From Paraescarpia echinospica (Eukaryota; Annelida; Polychaeta; Sabellida; Siboglinidae): a stretch of 64,000 nt of DNA. Each line of letters begins with the position of its first letter. Within the stretch, counting starts at the first letter, position 1. The translations under genes were made by a program, and so were the position numbers. The notes beneath the pieces were generated by a model. The model was not told where the DNA came from. It saw only the letters and a list, made by a program, of their open reading frames with translations, and did not search any database. Below are positions 22,151 to 33,275 of this stretch, in pieces. The stretch covers positions 14,965,964 through 15,029,963 of the forward strand of contig CM034534.1 of the NCBI GenBank assembly GCA_020002185.1. The letters are read 5' to 3'.

Positions 22151-22309
22151 ATATTATAATTACATTATTGCATGTGGTACTAAAAAGGGGTATTTTAATC
22201 CATATTAAGACAGACATAAGCACATACCTTCTATCCATTTAAGGAAGTCATAGTCTGCTGCCACCTGGTGCTCAATGCGGTACTGTCCAAGGATCATGGC
22301 TTCTTCCAT
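20568..22309 (-). pseudogene. Transposon-associated gene, frameshifted and internally deleted
   Basis: Minus-strand exons in order. 22309-22228 (MEEAMILGQYRIEHQVAADY.., donor GTATGT) is uncertain as part of this gene. About 21806-21505 contains DPERK, then a +1 shift, then LEKRAAGMGKEEIDGKVKQV, SERTKRSERKRWRDAQRRSR and LTPPGSP. 21061-20830 contains WKQAQKRRIDWLQKCYRDLE, then after another shift KRYQRARQALLECKRNTPRT, donor GTAAGT. 20812-20568 reads HGKGAPDGIGGVIIRKADRL and ends VITHN-stop. The basic DPER/TPP/TPRT part and the HGKGAPDG part are known to me from multi-copy uncharacterised proteins of cnidarians, molluscs and fishes. In those a long central region lies between them; here the two are almost joined, so the core is deleted. 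Confidence 0.55.
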
Positions 22310-22984
22310 AGTTAAATTACTACAGAGTAACAGACCCACTCTTTGGGGACATATAAAATAAAAATCGTTTGACATTTGATAAATATATAAATAATATGTC
22401 TATATAGATCCAAGTCAGATACTTTCGGGATATTTACTAGATGGTGATAATTATCAAACAATATTACCATTAAACGTGTTTCTGCCACCGATACCGTAGG
22501 ACACTGTGGCGATGTCATTTAAATTTAGTATAATCGCTAGGTAGCGCTACTGTATTTCTATGTTCCCACTAACTTGGCATCGAATAGACAGAGGACAACA
22601 TTACGTAATGTCAGGAGTCCTTGACCGAGCCTCGTGTAGCGGGTCTGCATGGAGATGTACAAATAAACCATTCGTCTTTGTAAAACACGCGTCCGAAGTT
22701 ACGTTATATATATAACAACGAAACGATACAGACACAGATTTAGATTCAGGGACATGACATTTTTGCCACCCACATCATATAATACTTAGTTTTTCTTTAA
22801 CACAAATTACTCAAATTATTGCACAATACATCAATTAATAAAGATAACATATATGTATGCCCATAACTGATGTGTTATTGCCCTTGGTATATGCAGGACA
22901 CTGAAAATGCACCATATGTTTCTGGGACTCAAATATGTACCGAATTGGATTGACCCAAAATTGTGTATTTTTGCTGATCTTACT
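22310..22984. other. Spacer, no gene recognised
   Basis: AT-rich sequence without convincing coding frames or RNA signals. Confidence 0.4.
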
Positions 22985-23230
22985 AAGCCGAAGGATATTT
23001 TGCAGCAATTGAGCTAGTTGATCCTTTAGCCGGAGTACTGCCTGCATCCGTTCGTAAATGTTGACGGGTGTCATACATACAGGCATTTTACGAGAGCTAA
23101 AAATATTCAATTTTGACTAAATTCGACCAGCATATCAATGAGATGACGAAAAGAGCATGTCAGAAGTTTAAGAATTTTTTTTGTCACGTTTTCTTATAAT
23201 CATACAAAATACTAATATGGCAACCAATGG
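22985..23230. repeat. Third, inverted copy of the cassette-end repeat
   Basis: GCAATTGAGCTAGTTGATCC to TTCAATTTTGACTAAA matches the left arm at 14908-15030 in the same orientation. TCACGTTTTCTTATAATCAT near 23167 is the reverse complement of the segment at 19200-19230. It is therefore a solo or truncated end of the family that bounds the transposase cassette. Confidence 0.65.
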
Positions 23231-23255
23231 GAAAAGTAACTGTAGACTAACCGCA

Positions 23256-23475
23256 TAATTAAATAAGCAAATTTCTTAATTCACAACTATATAAATTCGA
23301 CTCACTTCGACGTTTCGACCGCCTTCGGCGGCCTTCTTCGGGAACCGCCTGCTCGCCACGCCATCTGGCGAGTAGAGAAAGATCAGTTCCTGAAGAAGGC
23401 CGCCGAAGGCGGTCGGAACGTCGAAGTGAGTCGAATTTATATAGTTGTGAATTACGAAATTTGCTTATTTAATTA
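23256..23475. repeat. Large near-perfect hairpin (90-bp arms)
   Basis: The left arm 23256-23345 and right arm 23386-23475 are reverse complements with three mismatches over 90 bp. The 40-bp spacer holds a second small palindrome, CTCGCCA..TGGCGAG. The arms contain GAAGAAGGCCGCCGAAGGC and GACGTTTCGACC-type sequence, which resembles the 3' repeats of Penelope-like elements; that assignment is tentative. Confidence 0.85.
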
Positions 23476-23838
23476 TTCTTCCAACTTGATGAACATTTTC
23501 ACAAACCGTATAATTGTTGGATATTGCGCCAAACCGTAATGCATTTCAATAGCTGGTTGCGTATTTAGGAGGAATTGACCCTTGACCACTTTGGCTCTGG
23601 GAAAAGACTGTTTGCAGTAATAAACTTGAAGACTGCCCATACTAAACTTCATTCTGGTATCATTCACATACCACTGGCAACAGTCTAACCTCCACGAGTC
23701 TGTGTGACTAGGGCGTTGAATACTCACCTCCCTGTAGTCGTTCTCGGCAGCAACTTGTTCTGACTGATAGTATGAAGGAGGGACTAGCAGGGCCGGATGG
23801 CGACGCGGCTGGGCGACAGTTGATGTCTTGGTAGACAT
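23473..23838 (-). CDS. Unknown ORF ending at the hairpin
   Basis: A 121-residue minus-strand frame starting MSTKTSTVAQPRRHPALL and ending RFVKMFIKLEE-stop. It has a low-complexity start and a balanced, Tyr/Trp/Cys-containing body (for example DSWRLDCCQWYVNDTRM). I do not recognise the family. The stop codon lies exactly on the outer edge of the hairpin's right arm, so the reading frame may have been cut by the hairpin's insertion. It could be part of a mobile element or an exon. Whether it is expressed cannot be judged. Confidence 0.35.
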   Translation of the reverse strand: MSTKTSTVAQPRRHPALLVPPSYYQSEQVAAENDYREVSIQRPSHTDSWRLDCCQWYVNDTRMKFSMGSLQVYYCKQSFPRAKVVKGQFLLNTQPAIEMHYGLAQYPTIIRFVKMFIKLEE

Positions 23839-23996
23839 GTCGACTCAACTGTCTAGGTACGAGTCGAGTTCTATGTGGTATCGCCTACAACACATTTACA
23901 TGTGACATACTTGGCCAAGTACCTTTGGGATGCGCAAGTTAAAAACCCAAAGTGTTCTTGCTCTGCCTTCATTGTTCTTACATAAGATAAATTGTC

Positions 23997-24227
23997 TTAG
24001 GAAGTAAACCTGACACTGTGGGTATTAGTGGAAGTTTCCTGGGTTGAAAACCTGACAACTGGCACTGGTCTGCGACGCCGATCTATCAACGTTCCGCTGT
24101 GTATACGCTCTGAATTGTGGTCAACGTTGAATAGAGCCCCAGGAGCGAATACATTACTCGCATTAACAAAGAATTGAATGGAAACATCTTGAATTGTGAC
24201 TTTAGACTTAATACGTTTCTTACTGTG
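23997..24227 (-). CDS. Unknown C-terminal exon
   Basis: A minus-strand open stretch preceded by a reasonable acceptor (TTTTGCACAG near 24228) and ending in a stop. It encodes KSKVTIQDVSIQFFVNASNV, then FAPGALFNVDHNSERIHSG and RRRRPVPVVRF. Alternating hydrophobic residues suggest beta strands. No family is recognised. It lies upstream of, and on the same strand as, the unknown ORF at 23473-23838, and the two could belong to one gene or element. Confidence 0.3.
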   Translation of the reverse strand, partial: HSKKRIKSKVTIQDVSIQFFVNASNVFAPGALFNVDHNSERIHSGTLIDRRRRPVPVVRFSTQETSTNTHSVRFTS

Positions 24228-24384
24228 CAAAACAAATTGGTCATTACTCAGATTTGAAAATATAACGTGAACATATAATTAATTAATTAAGACTTACTTG
24301 GTGACATGACCACACTTGTGTAGGAATATTAGCCCATTGCGTGCAAAATCAGCCTTTCGTTACAGAAATTGCATGTTCCGTGTA

Positions 24385-24580
24385 TCAGTCAATCAGTCAA
24401 TCAATCAATCAATCAATCAACAACCAACCAACCAACCGATCAATAAATAAATAAATCAATACTTTTATTTCGGACTTAACATTGCCGTTCCAGTACATAT
24501 AAAAACAACTTAACTACATACTACAAGATGTATATATATATATATATATATGTGTATATATATATATATATATAAAGAAG
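24385..24580. repeat. Compound microsatellite (AATC)n/(AACC)n/(AAAT)n and (TA)n
   Basis: Runs of CAATCAAT, CCAACCAA and AATAAATA at about 24385-24462, followed by a TA-rich tract at about 24530-24575. No gene is recognised from 24580 to 25127. Confidence 0.85.
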
Positions 24581-25127
24581 ACATGTTAATAAGCTATATA
24601 ATTATATCAATAGTCAAATGTAAACACCCTGTTTGACTGATAATATCGCTATAGCCATTACGTCGTTTCAATGCTAGACCGTGGGCTCGCTTAGTTTCAT
24701 AACTCACAACTAAATGTAATTAGGGTCCGGGTTCATTGAGGAGTATTTCTCGCCGCGCTGTAGACGACGCCGTTCTTCTGACGCGTCCGTAACGTGACGC
24801 CGTCTGGCGAATGGTATAGAACTTAATGAGCAACAGTAATTTTGAGGAGACCGTAACGTGCTCTATCTTCCGATTGAGGAATTCCAGACGATCTGATTAT
24901 CTCCGATTTTGCACTCCACTACAACGTCTCCTTCTAGCATACAGTATCCATTCCAGTAATTTCAATTTCCAGTGTGAGCGCTATTAATGGTTGGTTATAA
25001 CGTCTACAACATTTTGAAACACTTCACGTGACCCACAGAAGCGGAAATTGTAGAGATGACAGGGCCGTTACTAGCATGCCCCCATAAAAATACAAAAAGT
25101 GACCTTTTGTTTTTGTTATAACCCATG

Positions 25128-25670
25128 TTACTGATGCCATTGCTGTTTCTGATTTTGTTATGTCTTATTGGTCAAAGTGCCTTATTTTCAGAAACTGGCG
25201 TGCACTGTAAATCTCGAAATCCTGGATCCGTGCTTGACTACTATCGTCCCCAGGCTTGAAGCGTGGGTAAGAGATTGAGAAAAGGGTGCGGGTAGTTTCT
25301 TCAAGCAATACTGTCATTGAGTGGTATCCTTATATGTTAAGTGCTATTTTCCCGATATGAGAAAGACCACCTTTTCTTAAAAGGACAATTTTGCCCTGTT
25401 AGATCCGTCCTGACCATGACCCTAGATGCAGCTAATCACTCTTAAAATTAAATAATAAAAAATTACACACAGTGCAAAAAGTCTTAGGAGATGTCATTGG
25501 CGAGTAAATGCATCCAAGACTGCAGGACCATTCTATCAGGGTGGGTTAAATCATGGCGCCGTGTGGGGGCTGGTGGCCAACTCTTCAGGTAATCTTAAAC
25601 TCAGCGCCATCGCGCCAACACTGGAGACACGAATCAATCAACAATTGACTGCGGTCGCATCAGTACATTT
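25128..25670. repeat. Interspersed repeat family, copy 1
   Basis: A roughly 540-bp non-coding block whose diverged relative lies at 48484-49145 in the same orientation. Shared landmarks are AAAGTGCC.TATTTTCAGAAA, CCCAGGCTTGA.GC, CCGATATGA.AA, GACTGCAGGACCAT, GGCTGGTGGCCAACTCT and GCGCCATCGCGCCAA. No ORF is conserved between the copies. Class unknown. Confidence 0.75.
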
Positions 25671-25823
25671 TGCCCATTTATTGATCACGTCCTTGACGAT
25701 TTTCGAGTGACCACCATGGACTCACTGTAGCCCCAGACCTCCTGCCGTCCAACCTACATAAACTAGATGACACAGGTCTAACTGAGTAGGTATCTCGTTT
25801 CGGTTGAATAAAAATAGTTTCCT

Positions 25824-26036
25824 GTGGAAATCGCAAATGGCGAAAGAGGCGCGATGACCCTCAAGTTCCATGACCGTCGTATCACCAAGATCGTAAACAT
25901 CTTCCTCACTTCACCAGCCGTAAGCGTTGCTTGCGAGTGGTCCTTTTCTGTCCTGCGACGCGGTCGTCAAGTGGTGGAGTCGGTCAACAATGACACAAAG
26001 ACGGCTCAATGGCCTCGGAATGTTATTTGTCCGTAG
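25824..26036 (+). pseudogene. hAT-like dimerisation-domain fragment
   Basis: The frame reads KIVNIFLTSPAVSVACEWSF then SVLRRGRQ. This resembles the C-terminal hAT dimerisation motif (..LxxPxSSAxxERxFSxLR..), with Trp-Ser-Phe replacing the usual Arg-Ser-Phe. No further transposase is visible on either side, so it is a short relic. Confidence 0.45.
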
Positions 26037-26234
26037 AAAATCAAACTATCTTCCCACCTACGAAGAGGTTTATTTGTGCAAAGCCAATTGGCGAATCACT
26101 GCACGCGTCGGCGAGATGAAGTGATCTTGTAAAATAATTTCAGACGGGCGTAACTGTTGGACCGATATTCCGCAGGCCCTATAATATGATGCATAGCAGG
26201 CGATTTTCATAAAATAATTGTCATTTGAACAACA

Positions 26235-27985
26235 ATGTCCAGTGAGTTAACACACTACAGGAAGCGAACCTTCCAGTCAACTAGTCGGGGCAGGGCTAGC
26301 AACCCGGCCTGCATGATGAATTACTACTTAACTACAAAAAGTTCTCTTGATTTACCAGAAAACGGACAACAAATGACAACCAAACTCAAAAACATAACTG
26401 ACTGCTTAGGCCGATGGAAAGAACATTTCGATGACCTGCTGAACAAACCATGCCACCCACCAGATCCCATCCTCACAGCTGACGCCGAAAGTGCCCCTCG
26501 TGATGACAGCAGCAACATCGACCCAGTTACCAGACAAGAGTTTGCTACTGCCCCCATGTGTCTAAAGAACAGGCGGGCCCCAACTAGGAATCTGCTCAAT
26601 CACAAACGAACTTCTAAAAAGTGGTGGAGACAATGATAACGTGGCTAACTTACATCATCAACATCGTGTGGGTCAAAAAGACGATTCGCGACGACTGGAG
26701 GAGGAGAATAATCCTGCCATTCTGAAAAAAACAAAGGCTACATGGAAGTCTGCAGCAACCACCGCGGCATCACACTTCTTTCCGTACCTGGCAAGCTATT
26801 CGCCCTGAAACTCCTTGACCGCAATCGACCAGCTCTATACGACATTATAGACAAGATGAACAAGCGGCCTTCACTGCGTACCGCAGCACATCTGACAAAA
26901 TCTTCGCCATCAGATAACTAGTAGAAAAAAGAAAGAATTTAATCAATCTGCCTTTATTGCCTTTGTTTACTTCAAAGCTGTCTTTGATTCGGTGTTCAAC
27001 GATGCATTGTGGAAAACCTACAATTTGTTGGTATCCCTGAAAAACTCAGAGATCTCGTCCGCACACTGTATACCGACATCCATTCATCCGTGCGTCTTGC
27101 CTCCTCTCTATCGGAACAGATCGCAGTCTAATCTTGTGTGAAACAAGGATGTGTTCTGGCTCCCGATCTCTTCAACAGCGTCATTGACCACCTTATGGCA
27201 TCAAGCTTGGTAATTATACCTTGACTGATCTAGATTACACGGACGACATCGCCATATTCACCTCCACAAACGATAGATTACAACCGACTTTGACAGTACT
27301 TCAGGAAGAAGCAAACTATGTGGGCATGACCACAAGCTGGACAAAGACAAACCTCATGGCTGTCACTCCCGATCCGACAATTCCGCCACCACTGCATATA
27401 TCCTAAACGAACATGTTGAATTTGTGGACTCTTTCACCTTTTTAAGATATGTTATAACAAACAATGGATCATCAGCTAAAGACATTACATTCCGCATCTC
27501 CAATGTATGTACCACCCTCTTTTCCGCAAATGACGCATCAGCATCAAAACCAAGATAAATATGTACCGCGTGCACCAATTATTTCCGTTCTTCTGTATGG
27601 CGATGAATCCTGCGCAACAACTCTCGCAGATCGCCGTCGACTCGACGTGTTCGATATGCGCTGCCAGCGTCGTCTATTATGTATCTCCTGGCAACAGCAC
27701 ATCACCAACTGCTCTATACGTGATAGAACCGGCCAACCCAATGCATCATCCCTCCCACGTCAATGCCGTCTCCGCTGGTATGGACACCTTCATCGCATGA
27801 CATGCACCGTCCCGGCCGCCGAGTCTACTGGTTTAATCCAAAAACTGTATATTGCGCCGCCCGGGAGGATCGACGGCCAAAGACCCGGTGGTCCGGTTCA
27901 ATTGTCCATGACCTGGCCACCGTGGACATGCAGGACTTTGACATTAGGTAACCACCGCCACCCATATGTGCCAGAACGACATTGA
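26235..27985 (+). pseudogene. Degenerate RTE-type LINE reverse transcriptase
   Basis: Broken plus-strand frames in correct order. CLGRWKEHFDDLLN (about 26400) is the linker before the reverse transcriptase. Traces of the FDSV..LW palm region lie at about 26980-27020. Then VKQGCVLAP-like sequence (about 27137) precedes YTDDIAIF (27235), the catalytic box with Thr for Ala. LYGDESCATTLADRRRLDVF, then MRCQRRLLCISWQQHITN, QCRLRWYGHLHRM, finish the thumb/connection region. Many stops and frame changes show a dead copy. The 5' endonuclease is absent. Confidence 0.8.
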
Positions 27986-28289
27986 AACAATACTTGAGCC
28001 GTGGGCGAATTTCTCAACCAAATACGCTAGATTGCACCAGTATGGGGAACATTTTTTAAATTTTCTGGGAGAGAACACCCGCGTGAATTTCTAATGGCTG
28101 TGACAGCTTACTATTCAGTCCAATGGCACTGACGTGGTTGTTGTGGATTTTATACAGCTGGTCAGTCTAGCTATTTGGCGGCGTTGTTGTAGAGAGGGCC
28201 ACTGCAGTTCCTCAAGCATATCCTTGACGCTAGAGGTGTTGTGGTAGCGCCTAAGGAAATACCTGACAACTCTTCGTTGTATAACCTCA

Positions 28290-28985
28290 GTTTTATTTAT
28301 GGCGCGTTGGGTATGGGACGTACTCTGGGATGGGCCTTACGAAGGACTTATAGGCTGTCTGCTTAATGAAGGTCGACCCTATTTTCAAGTTCCTCCACCA
28401 GAAGGTCTTACTGGCTCTTGCACAGATGTTGTCGAAGTGGGTGTTCCAGCCCAAGTCCTTGTTGATGGTGACGCCAAGGTACTTTGCGGAGTCTGTGGTC
28501 TCATGTGTGTGTCCATGGAGCTGGTAGGGGTGCTTCAGGACCTTCCTGGCTCTGGTGACAGACAGTGTGGTGCACTTCTCTGGGTGGAAGGCCATGTCCC
28601 AGCTGTTCTTCCACTCGGCAAGTCACTGGAGGTCTTGTTGTAGTTGTTCATGGTCTTCCAGTGCCTTTACCACCGTGTATACTGCTTTGTCATCAGCAAA
28701 CTGTCTGGCTGGTGACGTCAGGTTCTCAGGCAAGTCGTTGATGTATGCTAAGAACAAGCAGGGGCCCAGGACGGAGCCCTGGGGTCCTCCTGAACGGACA
28801 TCAATGAAGCTGGATCTAGTGCCCTCCACGACCACTGCTTGTCTCCAGTTGCTGGGGAATTTGGTGATGCATGCATTGTTGGTACCCTTTATGCCATAGT
28901 GATGGAGCTTGTGTAGGAGCTGACTGTGGTTGACCTTATCGAAGGTTTTCGCAAAGTCCATCTGCTCGCCTTTCTCCATGTTTGA
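28290..28985 (-). pseudogene. Jockey/CR1-like LINE reverse transcriptase fragment
   Basis: Minus-strand frames encode DFAKTFDKVNHSQLLHKL, HHYGIKGT, SGGPQGSVLGPCLFLAYIND and FADDKAVYTVV, then after a shift MAFHPEKCTTLSV, KYLGVTINKDLGWNTHFDNI and AYKSFVRPIPEY. These are reverse transcriptase motifs in the correct order; the catalytic box reads FADD. Both ends are truncated. The flanks (about 28000-28290 and 28986-29126) hold no other recognised gene. Confidence 0.8.
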
Positions 28986-29124
28986 GTAAAGTTCGCCGGT
29001 AAGTTCTAAGAGCTGAGTCTCTCAGGATCTATTCTTCATGAATGATTTTATGCTTCTCAAGATGGTTCATGATGGCACTGGTGACGATGTCAGGATTGGA
29101 GCCACTTCAGTTGCCAGCTCTTTG

Positions 29125-29126
<2 letters not shown>

Positions 29127-29221
<95 letters not shown>
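29127..29221. repeat. (GT)n microsatellite
   Basis: A long uninterrupted GT dinucleotide run. From here to 29793 no gene is recognised. Confidence 0.97.
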
Positions 29222-29222
<1 letters not shown>

Positions 29223-29793
29223 CCTTCGTTCGCGTGCATGTGCACTGACTGCCTATATGGACCTGTGTGTGTTGCTAACTCGTTAAAAACGGTTGAAAAC
29301 GCGCCCTAAACAGTTTCAACTCTTGTGGGGTTTCGTTGCATTAGTCAAAACAGTGGCGCCTCGTGGTGGCTCGGAACCGCCATAAAAATGGAGTCACTCG
29401 TTGGTAGTAGGGCAAATAAGCGCATGATATCTATTTTAAAAACTGCCTCAAGGCGACCCAAAGTATTAATAACAAGTGAATAATTTCTCTCCAGCATATT
29501 GGAAATTAGTTGCAACATGAATATGTAGGTAATTTGACGAGAGTTTTGACTTTGCATGCCGAGATACGAAGTCGAAAGTGAAACGAATGAATTGTTGAAA
29601 ATACTGTCTAGACATAGTACTGTAGTCTAGATACTGTTTCACTTTAGTGTTAGGGTTACGCTAAAGGTACTTTTGACAACATTGACATCATGATCAACTT
29701 CAAGTATTTACAGACATACGTGATACAGCACAATACATGTGTTAGTTTGTACGTGGAGGGGTAGCAAAAAGCCATTACCCTTCCCTTTACTCC

Positions 29794-31418
29794 AGACTTG
29801 TTGGCAAGTCGCAAGCTTTCGAGTCGAGTCTCGAGTCATTTTGCTGTCGAGTCTTGAATCACCTCTGAAAATGTTGAGTCGCGACTCGAGTCATTTCAAA
29901 TCAAATCTCGTCATTATTTTTAGTCACTCAGTCGTATTCCTATATATAGGATACTTATAAGTTATAACTGTTGCGATTATACAATGGGGCATTTCCATGA
30001 AAACTAGGAAAATGGTCTTAAATTATTTTTATTGAATTTCCAACTAATAGTATTTGTTATGATGGGACATAGCTTAAAGTTGTCGCAGAAAAGCAATTTT
30101 CAATATTTGAACAATGCACTATGTATGATCGGGCAAGCATTTTCTTATAGAAATGCCATTTTTGACCTAATACAACATTTTAATTAATTCTTTGAATCTC
30201 ACAATATTACACAGGTTTAAAGTCAACAACATATGTACAATTAGTATGCAAAATATGAGTTGGATGTGAATGATAGTTTTCAAGATATCATGTTTTGAAA
30301 ATGAGGAAATGTGTTGTTTGGCCAGCTTAGCTCCTGGCAAGAGACAAACACAAACTTGAAAAATATACTTACTTACTAACTTACTTACTTACTGCTCCCA
30401 TAATTAACCCGCCTGGGGCGCTGCATTGCTGAATGTTTCACCAGTCGACGCCAGTCTTCGCGGTTGTGTGCTAATGTCTGAGTTTCTGCGAAGGTCTTCC
30501 CAGTCCATTCTGCAATATTGTCTGACCATCTCTTCCTTAGTCTTCCCTATCTTCTTTTCCCCGGCACTATTCCTTGTAATATTGTTTTTGTGAGCCTGCT
30601 TGATCGTGTTATGGCCATACCATCTCAGTTTCCTCTTTTTTATTGTGGTGAGCAGGTTTTCGTAATGTCCCACATGTTGAATGATGATTTTTCTGATTTC
30701 ATCGTTGGTGATATGGTCAGTATAGGAAATACCGAGGATTCGTCGGTAGCGTTTCATTTCCAATGCAGCAATTCTTCTTTGCAGTTCCTCTGTGAGGGTC
30801 CATGATTCGCATGCAGCCGTTCAGGATTTGACGGTGTCAAAATTAAGTTTTATTTATTATTATATTTCATTAATTAATTACCTGAACGACGGATATCATA
30901 TGCCCATCACACCAATGGTCGACTACTTCAACCATCCATTGCGAACGTGATGTGGATTAGCCAATGTTGTCATAACAGGGATATCCATGTTCAATAATAA
31001 AGATAAACAAATACTGAAATTACTCGCTGCCATTTATCAATACAATGTTGATCATATTTGTTTGCAATTAAATACCACAATACGCCGAAATAGCTTACAT
31101 ACGCTTAGAATAAAACATTAGCAACTAACTTAATAGTACACATAGCGAGCTATTGAAGCCGCGCAAAGTGTCGATACTCCAGAAAATTTGCAAAATGTTC
31201 ACCTTTTTAGTTTCAGTGCCACCACAAATCAAACGTAATCTTCACACAAAATAATATATACCTTATTGGAAATTTTATACCAAATCGATTAGTTCTACAC
31301 ACTAGGCGTACTTTTGTGAAATGGGAAAGAGTCGAGTGCGCGTCATTTTGCAGTCGAGTCACAAGTCATTGAAGTATGCGACTCGCGTCGAATCCTTGTG
31401 ACTCGAGTCAACAAGACT
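29794..31418. mobile_element. DNA element with GACTCGAGTC-rich inverted ends
   Basis: AGACTTGTTG at 29794-29803 matches the reverse complement of CAACAAGACT at 31409-31418 in 9 of 10 positions. Just inside both ends are overlapping GAGTCGAGTC, GACTCGAGTC and CATTTTGCTGTCGAGTC-type repeats (29815-29930 and 31330-31410). The internal part has no transposase and holds a LINE tail at 30404-30763. It is best read as a non-autonomous TIR element or two ends of one; a clear target duplication was not seen. Confidence 0.55.
30404..30763 (-). pseudogene. RTE-type LINE 3' tail fragment
   Basis: MEMKRYRRILGISYTDHITN, DEIRKII, ENLLTTIKKRKLRWYGH and EMVRQYCRMDWEDLRRNSD form the typical C-terminal end of RTE-type ORF2. 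The catalytic part is missing. A (CTTA)n stretch flanks it at about 30368-30392. On the other side, GGATTTGACGGTGT at about 30826 precedes a TTATTATTA-rich tract, as it does also near 47957. Confidence 0.7.
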
Positions 31419-31499
31419 GCTTCACTCTTCAGTGTTAGAAAGCAGCTGTTTTAGTCCGCACTGGACTTTGCTGCAGTTTGCAGTAAGGAACAAATAATA

Positions 31500-31800
31500 G
31501 TTTTTTTTCCAAGTTCATGACATCCCTTTTCGATGATTCTTCTTCAAATTGACCAACAAAATTTTTAGAGAATGAAATCCCAGCTCAATGAATCCATGAC
31601 ACTGTTTTCCATTTCCCTGTGTAGGTTTTTTAACTTCCCCTGACATAGACACCAGATAGAAGTGACCAACAGCATGTAGCATCTCTTTTGAAAGACACAG
31701 GCATGTAGGGTCAATACAATTGCCCACGTTTTGACATGGTGGCTGATACAGGTACCGAACCTCTGATCGACAATCCAGCACTCTAACCACTCAGCCATAA
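31500..31800 (-). mobile_element. tRNA-derived SINE, copy 2
   Basis: On the minus strand: an A box TGGCTGAGTGG (31787-31797) and a B box GGTTCGGTACC (31751-31761), followed by ATGTCAAAACGTGGGCAATT, which corresponds to the SINE core found at 91-415. The 3' end is A-rich (about 31500-31510). Confidence 0.65.
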
Positions 31801-32477
31801 TTATTATGGACAGAAAAAATGGCATAATTTCCAGACTACAATTGATATGCAAACATATATAATTACTCCTGTCCATAAAGAATTGGGTGCCAAATTGCAA
31901 AGGGAGTCTTTGAAAGATAGTACCGGTAGCTTCAAGTAGGCTGCTATCATAATCCAAATATTAAATTGTCGGAACCCGGGTCTCGTCTCTTAAACAAAAA
32001 CCCACCTTGAATTTTTATCAAGATCATACAATTTACAAACTGATAACACATACTTGACAACTAAAAAGGACATTCTAGCTAATGCCAAAGATCATGTATT
32101 GCTGTTGTATGAAGTTGGGAATAAATATTATGATGATTTAGGTAGGCATTTTGCACTAACTAATTTTAGTGTAAAATGTGTTTAGTTTATTTTCTTAACT
32201 GCAACATCACTTTATATTTCATCTGTGTCTGTACAACCTCAGGATAATATTTAGTTGACACAAATCTTTCTTTAACCATCAATCTGGTGTTTTTTCAGGA
32301 ATAAAATTTTAAGAACTTACTTATTCTTCTGCTCACTAGTTGGTTTACGAAAGGTAGACCAATACAAGAATAGAGAAAACTTAGTTGTGTTTGAACAAAA
32401 GAAATTACATATGTGTATATATATATATATGTATATTATATATATATATATATATATTATATGTATATACAATATAT

Positions 32478-32509
<32 letters not shown>

Positions 32510-33128
32510 ATTAGTATATCATACAAGTTTATTCCGATCAAAATAAGTTCATGTTAAGCATGTTTACCATCCTCGCAATCCAGGAGTGGTAGATGACGCT
32601 ACACTACCCTTGCAGATATCCTACGCAGTGTATGGAACTTAACTGAAATGGTTGTACTTTTTCCTAGTACATGTAATTGATTCCACCAGTAGCAACTCAA
32701 GAGCAGCGGCACTGAACTATGTACGTATTCAAATAATTACTTCTACTTTCCAAATGTTACAATTACATATATGTAATATGAGCCACGGTTGGCTGAAACA
32801 AATTTGACAAGCCAAATCATGTGATGTGACAACATTATTGGCTGAACTGAATGTGACTGTTTCGCAGGCTATCTGCCACGGGGTATTGAGACGGTGTAAA
32901 CAACAGCGCCCCTGAATCCCTGATGCACGAGGATGATTATCACCAAAGCAGCCATCTACATATTATACATTTATATATATATATATAAATATTAAACTGC
33001 ATCTTTCGAGTTGTGTAATCTTATGCATCTCATCCCAGGTTGTGTCTTGTCTAGTGGGGATAAAGGCGGACACTCCTTTCAAGTGAAACGGTCAGGGGAT
33101 AGGTGTCCAGCGCTGTCCACATCCACTT
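31801..33128. other. AT-rich spacer with (TA)n tract
   Basis: No gene is recognised. A long TA-rich microsatellite occupies about 32413-32512 and a shorter one about 32970-32990. Confidence 0.5.
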
Positions 33129-33275
33129 ACCTCTTTCTGCGTTCATCAATTTCCTTGGACCATTCACCTCTGATCTACCAATTGGAGATGGAGGGCCGTT
33201 CTCCTGCCTGAGAGAATTGAGTGGTGATTTCAGATAGTGCCACCACACCATAATCATGGACATACCTGTTGCCAT
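33129..33275 (-). other. Exon-like segment, duplicated at 49.2-49.4 kb
   Basis: On the minus strand an acceptor (ATTGGTAG) precedes ATCAGAGGTGAATGGTCC and a good donor (AGAG|GTAAGT) at about 33158. The enclosed frame reads IRGEWSKEIDERRKR. A diverged copy lies at about 49230-49390 with the same acceptor and ATCAGAGG start but stops in the frame. It could be a true short exon or part of an interspersed repeat. Confidence 0.3.
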
